Shown: one piece after another, positions 57,158 through 64,000 of the stretch
Position numbering within the stretch: position 1 is the first letter of the stretch
Layout: every line of letters begins with the position of its first letter
The notes under the pieces: generated by a model
The model's input: the letters and a program-made list of their open reading frames with translations, nothing else
What the model was told of the DNA's origin: nothing
Databases searched by the model: none
Translations under genes and position numbers: made by a program
NCBI RefSeq assembly: GCF_017812015.1
Contig: NZ_JADQTN010000001.1
Span: forward strand, 1,590,501 to 1,654,500
Origin: Pontixanthobacter sp. CEM42
Lineage (GTDB): Bacteria > Pseudomonadota > Alphaproteobacteria > Sphingomonadales > Sphingomonadaceae
DNA length: 64,000 nt
Reading direction: 5' to 3'

Positions 57158-57696
57158 AGTCTGCTCTCGTCATCTCTCTCTTGCTCGCCATGACTGCCTG
57201 CAAACCACCCGCAACCGATGACTATGTCGAACGGGTAGCTTTGGCCGAGGTTGACGGCCATGCCAGCACGCCCATCGCTTCTCCTGACACCGAAGATGCC
57301 GTTTGGGTTGAGAGCGACCGAGCGGGCCGGATACTCTATGGTGTACCCGGCGGGACACCGTTGATGGCGCTTGCTTGCGATGAACAGAATGGCACGCGAT
57401 TCGTGCACGTTACCCGCTTTGCTGCGGCCGATCCTGAAGCGAAGGCATTGATCGCGCTTATCGGTAATGGGCACACGGCGCGCTTGCCGATTGATGCGAC
57501 ATGGAATGGGCGCGTATGGCTGTGGGAAGGGAACTATCCCGCGAGCAGCCTTGATCTGAATGTCTTCACCGGCCCGCGCAGGGTCGAAGCGACCGTGCCC
57601 GGAGCCGGAAGTGTTATTCTGAACCCGAGTCCGCGTCCGGCGCAGCTGGTCGAGGCGTGTCGGCGGGAATCCGCTGAGACTGCTCCGCCAAGCTAA
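57154..57696 (+). CDS. Hypothetical lipoprotein
   Basis: The 180-residue protein starts with a GTG that overlaps the uvrB stop (GTGA). A signal peptide and lipobox LLAMTACKP (Cys16) lead to a small domain with [32 protein letters not shown] and [10 protein letters not shown]. No family is recognised. Its 3' end overlaps the DsbD-like gene on the other strand by 83 bases. Confidence 0.75.
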   Translation: MKSALVISLLLAMTACKPPATDDYVERVALAEVDGHASTPIASPDTEDAVWVESDRAGRILYGVPGGTPLMALACDEQNGTRFVHVTRFAAADPEAKALIALIGNGHTARLPIDATWNGRVWLWEGNYPASSLDLNVFTGPRRVEATVPGAGSVILNPSPRPAQLVEACRRESAETAPPS

Positions 57697-59734
57697 CCAG
57701 ACTGTCAGGCGTCAGCACTTGCGGCAGGATTTGCGCTTCGCCGCCCGCAGGGTACCAGACATAGAGCGGGACGCCCGCTGCACCATGCTCAGCTAGATAT
57801 TCAGTGATCGCTGCATCGCGCCGCGTCCAGTCGCCGCGAATGGCTATCACGTCGGCTTGCTCAAATGCCGCACGGGTGGCTTCACGTTCGATCGCGACCC
57901 CTTCATTCACTTTGCAAGTGACGCACCAATCCGCAGTGAACCATGCGAAAACGGGACGTCCTGATGCGCGTGCCTCCACCAAAGCATCAGCGCTGTACGC
58001 GGCCGGATCGAGCAGCGATTTTGCGCTACTCGTCGCGTTCTGCGAATAGCTTGTCGGCAGCGCGAAAGCGGCGAAAATGGCGAAAGGCGCGACAATCAGA
58101 CCAAAGGCTGGCCATGCCATTTTGCCGGCCTTTTGCAGGCGCCCGACAGCTGCCAGCGCAATAAACAGCCCGATAATGAGTACCATAGCCATCAGGGCGA
58201 ACCCCTGCCCTCCGAGGCGAGAGACCAGCCACACCAGCGCCAGTGCGGTCAGGCCCATGGGGATCGCCATCAGCTTCCGGAAACGCTCCATCCATGTGCC
58301 CGGCTTGGGTAGCATGTTCCGGAGCGCTGGAACGAAGCCAATGAGCAGGAATGGCAGCGCCAAGCCGAGGCCTAGCACCGCGAAGAGCAGCAGCGCCTGA
58401 TAGGTCGGGAGTAGCAGTGCAGCACCGACTGCCGCCGCCATAAATGGTCCGGTGCATGGCGTCGCAGCTACTGCAGCCAGCAGGCCTGTCGCAAAAGCGC
58501 TGGCCGGTTCGCCGCTTCGAGTGAGCCACACCGATGGCAATTCGAAGACACCTGCCAAATTGGCTGTGATCGCCACTGCCAGCACTAGCAGAGCCACAAC
58601 CACGCCGGGTTCTTGCAGCTGGAATGCCCAACCGACTTGCTCACCTGCAGCCCTTAGAGCCAGCATGATCGCACCCAGTGCAACACAGGCGAGGATCACG
58701 CCTGCACTGTAAGCAACCCCCTCTTTGCGCGCCTCGCTCTCACTTCCGCCAGCACGTGCGAGGCTCAATGCCTTCAAGCTCAGGATTGGGAACACACAGG
58801 GCATGATATTGAGGATCAACCCGCCAGTCAGGGCGGCCAGCAACAGCAAGCTCAAAGCAGGAGCGTCAGCAGACAGCGTGGCAAAAGACCCATCGGGCGA
58901 AGCAATATCGCTTGGCCGCGCGGTGAACCGCACTCCGTTTTGCCCCTCAAATGCCAGAATACCGGTGATCTGGTCCGGCCTTGCGTCAGGGTCTGACAGT
59001 GAAATTTCTGCAATCAGCATGTCGTCACCACGCATGAAGGTCTGAACCGCTGCATATTGCACAAGGTCGATATTCGCGATGTAAATATGTGGATTGGATA
59101 GAGTCACCGCAGAAGGAAGCGGGATCGCGATACGCAGCGTATTCCCGTCCATTTCGAACGTGGCTTCGCTGTCTATCATTGGGGGAATAGCCGTCCGCCA
59201 CTGGGCAAAGCGATCATCACCGAAGTCACCCTGACCCACTGGCAACGTAATCTGCATTTCGCCTTCTTCCGGCACACATATTTGGTCGGTGCAAGCAAGC
59301 CATTCCGCTTTCAACCCAATCTGTGCTGCGCCCGATTCGGGCACATCGTCCGGCACCGAAACGGGGATCAGAACCGCATATGAACCCTCATAAATGTGAT
59401 TCATCAAACCGCTGATCAGCAACTTCTTCGGTACCGGGTATTGCGGCTCGCCAGCCGTCCAGTCTTCCGGCAAGTCCCATTCGAGCTGCATTCCGTAACC
59501 CGCGTCGCCAGGGTTTTCCCAATAGCCGTGCCATTCCTCGGAGACCGGTTCAAAATGGATCGCCAGCGTCAAATCTTCGCCCGCAATCGCCGGCCCATCT
59601 GCAACCAACGTCGCTTCAATATTGGGATCGATGCCGGGGATATTCTGGGCGTAGCTCGTGGCACTGAACGCCAAAGCGATCATCAGTGCCGGGAAAGCCG
59701 CAAACCGGTGCGCCCATTGGCGGATAGCAGGCAT
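57614..59734 (-). CDS. dsbD: DsbD-like thiol:disulfide interchange protein
   Basis: The 706-residue protein has a signal peptide (to about SYAQ, residue 29), an N-terminal periplasmic domain (30-260) with the cysteine pair ACTDQICVPEEG, eight or so membrane helices with NIMPCVFPILSLK and ATPCTGPFMAAA, and a C-terminal thioredoxin domain with WCVTC (Cys604 and Cys607). It passes reducing power from the cytoplasm to the periplasm. The ATG at 59734 gives the signal peptide; the longer frame to 59797 does not. It overlaps the convergent lipoprotein gene. Confidence 0.93.
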   Translation of the reverse strand: MPAIRQWAHRFAAFPALMIALAFSATSYAQNIPGIDPNIEATLVADGPAIAGEDLTLAIHFEPVSEEWHGYWENPGDAGYGMQLEWDLPEDWTAGEPQYPVPKKLLISGLMNHIYEGSYAVLIPVSVPDDVPESGAAQIGLKAEWLACTDQICVPEEGEMQITLPVGQGDFGDDRFAQWRTAIPPMIDSEATFEMDGNTLRIAIPLPSAVTLSNPHIYIANIDLVQYAAVQTFMRGDDMLIAEISLSDPDARPDQITGILAFEGQNGVRFTARPSDIASPDGSFATLSADAPALSLLLLAALTGGLILNIMPCVFPILSLKALSLARAGGSESEARKEGVAYSAGVILACVALGAIMLALRAAGEQVGWAFQLQEPGVVVALLVLAVAITANLAGVFELPSVWLTRSGEPASAFATGLLAAVAATPCTGPFMAAAVGAALLLPTYQALLLFAVLGLGLALPFLLIGFVPALRNMLPKPGTWMERFRKLMAIPMGLTALALVWLVSRLGGQGFALMAMVLIIGLFIALAAVGRLQKAGKMAWPAFGLIVAPFAIFAAFALPTSYSQNATSSAKSLLDPAAYSADALVEARASGRPVFAWFTADWCVTCKVNEGVAIEREATRAAFEQADVIAIRGDWTRRDAAITEYLAEHGAAGVPLYVWYPAGGEAQILPQVLTPDSLVSLAEQSQRIPADTPRPAAPDADSGSE

Positions 59735-59828
59735 TGCGGGCAATCTCCTTGCGTACTCCCCGTCCGCGCATTTAGGGAGAGTTTGTCTATCCCGCAATGC
59801 ATGCCATCAAAGGCCCAACCACGCGACC

Positions 59829-60284
59829 ATGCCGATTCTGCGAAAACTCCAGACTTTCAGCGGCTTGCCCGGTGCAGAGGCTTGGGCATTTTTCGAGGCG
59901 ACAGTTTTGCTAGCTTACGCACGTTTGCTCGTAAATTTGGTGCCGCTTTCGCGCTGGCGCAAACAGATCGAAGTCTCGAGGAGCGACACTTCAGAAGTTT
60001 CTCCACTCACCAAACAGCAACGCCAAACTTCGCGGATGATAACGCGAACCATCAAGCGGGCTGGCCGCAATTTGCCGGTCAAATTCGTCTGTCTGCCACA
60101 AGCATTTGCAGCGCGGTGGATGCTTTCACGCAGGGGCATTCCGACCGAGTTGTTCCTTGGCACCCAACTGGCCGCCGAGGAAGATCGCGAATTTCACGCC
60201 TGGCTCAAAGCGGGCGATATTATGATCACCGGCCATTGCGATGAAGAGGCGTATGCCGTGTTTGGCTCGCAGCGACGCGCTTAG
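59829..60284 (+). CDS. Lasso-peptide-type B2 cysteine protease (transglutaminase-like)
   Basis: The 151-residue protein matches the B2 leader-peptidase domain of lasso biosynthesis: KFVCLPQAFAARWMLSRRGI with the nucleophile Cys88, then GTQLAAEED and FHAWLKAGD with His123 and Asp130. An N-terminal helical part (1-75) precedes it. In lasso systems B2 removes the leader peptide with help from the PqqD-like B1 protein. No B1-like gene is seen in this window. The ATG at 59829 gives the expected length. It shares its last four bases with the convergent nucleotidyltransferase gene. Confidence 0.88.
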   Translation: MPILRKLQTFSGLPGAEAWAFFEATVLLAYARLLVNLVPLSRWRKQIEVSRSDTSEVSPLTKQQRQTSRMITRTIKRAGRNLPVKFVCLPQAFAARWMLSRRGIPTELFLGTQLAAEEDREFHAWLKAGDIMITGHCDEEAYAVFGSQRRA

Positions 60285-61477
60285 GGTTTCGCAGCGACCA
60301 AACGTTTCAAGGCACGCCCCATGCCGAGAATCGGCGACAGCACGCCAAGAACCCAAAACCGCCCTGGCTTTACAGAAATCGTTGCAAGATCGCGCGGACG
60401 GGCCAGCTCGCGCAGCAAAGCATGGCGGCGATAGCCACCACCACTTTTCAGCAGCACAGAATGACGGAACCGGTCACGGTAATGTGCCCAGTCTTTGAGG
60501 CTATGCGGCCGCGACGGCATATCCTCAAACATCATCCCGAGTTCCAAATCAATCAAATCGCTGACATCATGCTGCATCAAATCTGCAAACGCAGCTGGGA
60601 TAGGCGTGCCAAGGACCCGTTCCGCCAAAGCCAGACTTACTGCACCGATCCGCTGAAGATCGTCGCTAGCGAAAATCTCTGCCGCCTCGCCAGCCTCCTG
60701 ATCTGAAAGGCCCCGCACCACGTGATCAACATCTGCCAACCATTTCAGCCGCACCCAACCCGACTTCGCCCCATGCACACAGATATAGACGCAATGCATT
60801 GCCGCAGGGAGCATAGGGATCGTTTGCCCGCCGATTGTCGTGCCTACGACGCTTTGTGACCATAGCTGATCAATCCAGGGCATTAGTGAGGGGTTCGGAA
60901 CCATCCGCCAGTGGAGATCAAGCTGCATCCCATCGCTTTTACGGATGAAAGTGAAAGCGTTGTGCAAAGCCATGAATGTCTCGCGGCTTTGCTCGGTAAG
61001 ATCGAAATCAGGATAGAAAAGCTCAAAGCCATGCGCCGCGACGATCTGTTCTGCCTCAGCGTAGCGATCCGGCGCCACAAGCAGATCAACGTCGATCATT
61101 TGCCTCTGCGACGGGGCAGCGTAATACTCTGCCGCAATGCCGACCCCTTTAAGCGATGCACAAGCAATACCCTGCTTCGAAAACGCCTCCATCAACTCAC
61201 TCGCAAGCTTGACAGCGCGCATATAGTATTCCGCGTTTTCACTGGTCTTCCCAGAGAAGTGCCGCACTAAGTCCCCGGGCGGATTAATGGCCGAGAATTG
61301 CTGTAGTCCCGCATAGACAAGCGCGCCAACGCGGTGACGCTCAACCAGTGCCGCAAACCGTTCCCAGTCAAAGTCGTCCGTAGAGCTCAATATTTCAGTC
61401 AGGAACGGCGACGCATCGGGCGATTCTGCAATTAGCAGCGCCAGCAACTTCTGCTCGATGTCCAGACGGTCGTTCAA
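60281..61477 (-). CDS. Uncharacterised nucleotidyltransferase family protein (PF14907-like)
   Basis: The 398-residue protein has the nucleotidyltransferase motif QMIDVDLLV with Asp129 and Asp131, preceded by SLKGVGIAAEYYA, and a helical rest with LDLHWRMVPNP and VRLKWLADVDHVV. Proteins of this group recur in RiPP and capsule clusters. The TTG at 61477 is preceded by AGGGAGCAAAG, a good ribosome site; the ATG at 61528 has none and would overlap the ABC gene's promoter. It points back towards the B2 gene, away from the ABC exporter. Confidence 0.82.
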   Translation of the reverse strand: MNDRLDIEQKLLALLIAESPDASPFLTEILSSTDDFDWERFAALVERHRVGALVYAGLQQFSAINPPGDLVRHFSGKTSENAEYYMRAVKLASELMEAFSKQGIACASLKGVGIAAEYYAAPSQRQMIDVDLLVAPDRYAEAEQIVAAHGFELFYPDFDLTEQSRETFMALHNAFTFIRKSDGMQLDLHWRMVPNPSLMPWIDQLWSQSVVGTTIGGQTIPMLPAAMHCVYICVHGAKSGWVRLKWLADVDHVVRGLSDQEAGEAAEIFASDDLQRIGAVSLALAERVLGTPIPAAFADLMQHDVSDLIDLELGMMFEDMPSRPHSLKDWAHYRDRFRHSVLLKSGGGYRRHALLRELARPRDLATISVKPGRFWVLGVLSPILGMGRALKRLVAAKP

Positions 61478-61541
61478 CTTTGCTCCCTCGTGTGATGTTT
61501 GCTTGTTGCCTTTGACACCATCTGGCAAGACTCGTTTCGCA

Positions 61542-63257
61542 ATGGGGGCCTTTCGATCTTATTTTGCTGATGTCAGGCGCGACGCGGGCGGTGATCTTGG
61601 CGTGGCTGCGGCGTTGGTGGGAACAGGCGCCGTGCTGGAGGGTATCGGCATCGTTGCGATCCTTCCGTTCGCCGCGCTGATTACCGGAAACGCCGATACG
61701 CAGGCTGCGCGTTCTATCCTCGAATTCATGAGCGATTTCGGCATCTCGACCGAACTTGGGCGAGCGATAGCGCTATCCTGCGGCTTCCTGTTGCTGCTCG
61801 CGCTTCGCGGACTGGTCGTTTGGAAACGCGACACGAAGCTATTTCACATGGGCCTTGGCTATGTCGATCGCTGGCGCAGCAAGCTGTTTCGCGCGATTGC
61901 CGATGCGCGGTGGGGCGTGGTGAGCAATCTGCGCCGGACCGATATCGAGCATTCGATTACCAGTGATGTGATGCGGCTCTCCTCGGGAACCGATCGGATG
62001 CTAAAAGGGGGTGCGGCGATTGCTCTCGCGGGCGTGCAACTGGCAATCATTGCATTGCTAGCCCCAGTGCTCTTGCTGATGGTCTTCGGCTTGATGTTGA
62101 TCGCTGCCGCAGTGACGATACCCCTGCTCCGAAAAGCTGATCGCTTAGGTCAGCGGCTAACCAAGTCGGGACGCAAGATACACAGCGTGCTGGGCGACTT
62201 TCTCATCAGCCAGAAACTGGCGCGACTGAACAATGCCGAAAACGAGTTCTTTGATCGCTTTGACGGCTCGGTGCGCGATGTTCGCTCCCATCAGTCGGAG
62301 TTTTTCGCGTCGCAAACTGCGGCAAGAGTAGGGTTCCAATTTGCAGCGGGCTGTGTGGTCGTTGCCGCGCTGCTGGTGGGTTTCTTCGCGCTCCAAACAC
62401 CGTTGTCGATCTTGGCAGTGACGCTACTAGTGTTGGCCCGTTTGGTCGGCCCCGTGCAGATGATCGCGCAAACAGGGCAAGCGATTGCCAACACTCTTCC
62501 GGCCTATTCATCTCTGCAAAACACCTTGGCTGAACTTCAGGCCAATGCGGAGCCGTCCATCAATCTTGACGACATCGAACCGAAGACCGGTCCGGCCGCG
62601 CTCACGCTTTCAGCTATCTCGTTCGCATATTCCGAGAATAGTTCACCAGTCCTGCAAGGGATCAATTTGTCCGTCGCTCCGGGCGAAATCGTGGCGATTG
62701 CAGGCGTATCGGGAAACGGAAAAACTACTCTACTCGATATCGTCAGCGGACTGCACAAATGCGCCGAGGGAACTGTCGCGGTTGATGGCAAGCAGCTCAT
62801 TGAACCTTCTGATTTCCGTAATTGGCGCTCCCAATCGGCCTACCTCCCGCAAGATCCATTTCTGTTCGACAGCAGTTTGCGCGAGAACCTCACTTGGTCT
62901 GCACGGGAAGTCAGCGATGACGCTTTATGGACGGCGCTCGAAACCGCCGAAGCAGACCAGTTCGTCCGCAAAATGCCTGATGGTTTGGGTAGCCGTGCAG
63001 GTGAACGAGGGCAAAACCTATCGGGCGGCCAACGCCAGCGAATATGCATCGCGCGAGCACTCCTTCGAAAGCCGCGATTGTTGATTCTAGACGAGGCGAC
63101 AAATGCCCTCGATGCACAGCTAGAGAAAGATATCCTGCACCGACTCATTGCTATGCGCGACCAATTTTCGATAATCTTGGTCACACACCGGCCCGATACG
63201 CAGCGTCTGGCTGATCGCATTGTAACACTCTCTGGCGGGACGATTGTAAGCCGATGA
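61542..63257 (+). CDS. ABC transporter, fused permease and ATPase (peptide exporter type)
   Basis: The 571-residue half-transporter has an N-terminal six-helix domain (about 20-310) and a nucleotide-binding domain with Walker A GVSGNGKTTLLD, signature LSGGQRQRICIARAL and Walker B LLILDEATNALD. It fits the McjD/MsbA group that exports peptides or lipids. The ATG at 61542 starts the usual short cytoplasmic leader. Its stop overlaps the sulfotransferase start (ATGA), so the two are one operon. Confidence 0.9.
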   Translation: MGAFRSYFADVRRDAGGDLGVAAALVGTGAVLEGIGIVAILPFAALITGNADTQAARSILEFMSDFGISTELGRAIALSCGFLLLLALRGLVVWKRDTKLFHMGLGYVDRWRSKLFRAIADARWGVVSNLRRTDIEHSITSDVMRLSSGTDRMLKGGAAIALAGVQLAIIALLAPVLLLMVFGLMLIAAAVTIPLLRKADRLGQRLTKSGRKIHSVLGDFLISQKLARLNNAENEFFDRFDGSVRDVRSHQSEFFASQTAARVGFQFAAGCVVVAALLVGFFALQTPLSILAVTLLVLARLVGPVQMIAQTGQAIANTLPAYSSLQNTLAELQANAEPSINLDDIEPKTGPAALTLSAISFAYSENSSPVLQGINLSVAPGEIVAIAGVSGNGKTTLLDIVSGLHKCAEGTVAVDGKQLIEPSDFRNWRSQSAYLPQDPFLFDSSLRENLTWSAREVSDDALWTALETAEADQFVRKMPDGLGSRAGERGQNLSGGQRQRICIARALLRKPRLLILDEATNALDAQLEKDILHRLIAMRDQFSIILVTHRPDTQRLADRIVTLSGGTIVSR

Positions 63258-64000
63258 GCAGCGAACTGATTGAACAGCGCCGCGCTTCCATCAAGCGACA
63301 TCTATTCCTGCTGTGTCCCAACAACAGCGGCTCGACCTATCTGTCTCGCGCACTTGCGACATCGCAATCTGTGTGGAGCCTGGAGCGCGAAGGGCAGCAC
63401 ACGCTAGGTTTTGCAGGACCGCATACAGGCGCGTCACCCTGGCCGCTGATCTGGGCCGCGGAAGAGAAGTCACTCACACATTTCCGCAATTCGCGTGATT
63501 ATGATTGGGAACGGACCAAGAAAGCCTGGTATTTCCATGCAACCGCAGCTCGCGATGATGCCCCGGTTTTCCATACTAAGTCTCCCCCGTTTCTACTGAT
63601 CGCAGACCAATTGGCCGCGAATTTCGAGAACCCGTCTTTCTTGTTCATGGTCCGCAATCCATATGCCGCGCTTGAAGGGATTCTAAGGCGACGTAAGCCA
63701 GTCGACGACGGGGACCTTCAACTTAACATGCCCAGGATTGCGGCGCGGCATCTAATTACGTGTTTCAAATACCAGCGCGACAATATCGCGCGTTATGCTG
63801 ACGATTCTTTCGCCTTTTCCTATGAGGCCTTGTGCAGCGATCCTGCCGAGATCGCACGCGGAATATCGGAGCTTGCTCCCGAACTGAACGATCTTCACCT
63901 ATCGCAAAGGCTCGCTGTAAAGGGCACTTATGACGAGACACTGCGCAACATGAACGATGACCAGATTGCCCGACTGACCGACGCGCAAATCGCGATGGCA
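63254..64000 (+). CDS. Sulfotransferase-like protein, 3' end beyond the window
   Basis: The first 249 residues are visible from an ATG at 63254 with no stop before 64000. A PAPS-type P-loop CPNNSGSTYLSRAL at about 21-34 and the 3'-phosphate region FLFMVRNPYAALEGILRRR place it with sulfotransferases. Position between the exporter and unseen downstream genes suggests it decorates the same product, although this is inference. The usual length would be about 300-400 residues. Confidence 0.8.
   Translation, partial: MSSELIEQRRASIKRHLFLLCPNNSGSTYLSRALATSQSVWSLEREGQHTLGFAGPHTGASPWPLIWAAEEKSLTHFRNSRDYDWERTKKAWYFHATAARDDAPVFHTKSPPFLLIADQLAANFENPSFLFMVRNPYAALEGILRRRKPVDDGDLQLNMPRIAARHLITCFKYQRDNIARYADDSFAFSYEALCSDPAEIARGISELAPELNDLHLSQRLAVKGTYDETLRNMNDDQIARLTDAQIAMA

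Noticed and set aside
59396-60244. Plus-strand frame of 282 codons across the dsbD start and the B2 gene
   Set aside because: It runs antisense to the dsbD start region and out of frame with the B2 gene, which has clear catalytic residues.
61478-61528. N-terminal extension of the nucleotidyltransferase to ATG 61528
   Set aside because: No ribosome site is present there, while the TTG at 61477 has AGGGAG at a good distance.

Overview
The window reads as chromosome from an alphaproteobacterium of the order Sphingomonadales, most likely Erythrobacteraceae (Erythrobacter or a close relative). Reasons: a circularly permuted (two-piece) tmRNA gene with an ANDNEALALAA tag, the lptD-surA-pdxA-rsmA order, a DUF2256-holC-pepA block, an Anbu protease operon, many GTG and TTG starts with 4-base stop/start overlaps, and moderately high GC. 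Assignment below order level is inference from protein style; no database search was possible. Both ends cut genes: a membrane-anchored protein at the left and a sulfotransferase-like gene at the right.

Left third (1-25 kb) is mostly housekeeping: purM and purN (purN carries an extra MmcQ/YjbR domain), a sulfotransferase, ndk, holC, pepA, then lptD-surA-pdxA-rsmA for outer-membrane assembly, vitamin B6 and ribosome methylation. A small HEPN-like protein sits between rsmA and malate synthase G (glcB). Next is an arginine succinyltransferase operon (M20 hydrolase, astA, astB), the tmRNA, mscL, a LemA/TPM membrane cluster, a Nudix hydrolase and an SDR.

Middle third (25-43.7 kb): two tiny paralogous membrane peptides in front of a PspC-domain protein (neither peptide is long enough for ordinary ORF cut-offs), recF, a membrane orphan, the tesA-like arylesterase divergent from an FtsX-type ABC transporter, a large TonB-dependent receptor divergent from typA, a PiT phosphate transporter, a CcdA/thioredoxin pair, an SDR, and putP with gamma-glutamyltransferase.

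Right third (43.7-64 kb) has the most accessory content. A MmeI-like single-chain restriction-modification gene is split by an in-frame TAG between its nuclease and methyltransferase parts, and its target-recognition segment differs sharply in codon use from the flanks. Then come a VOC protein with a dyad in its promoter, an extensin-like lipoprotein, a LuxR/FixJ-type regulator whose receiver has lost its phospho-acceptor and lysine, the four-gene Anbu operon (ATP-grasp, alpha-E, transglutaminase, Anbu), a hydrolase, uvrB, a DsbD-like reductase, and finally the left edge of a probable RiPP (lasso-type) cluster: B2-like cysteine protease, nucleotidyltransferase, ABC exporter and sulfotransferase. 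That cluster is the best candidate for an undescribed system; its precursor peptide and cyclase, if they exist, lie beyond base 64000.
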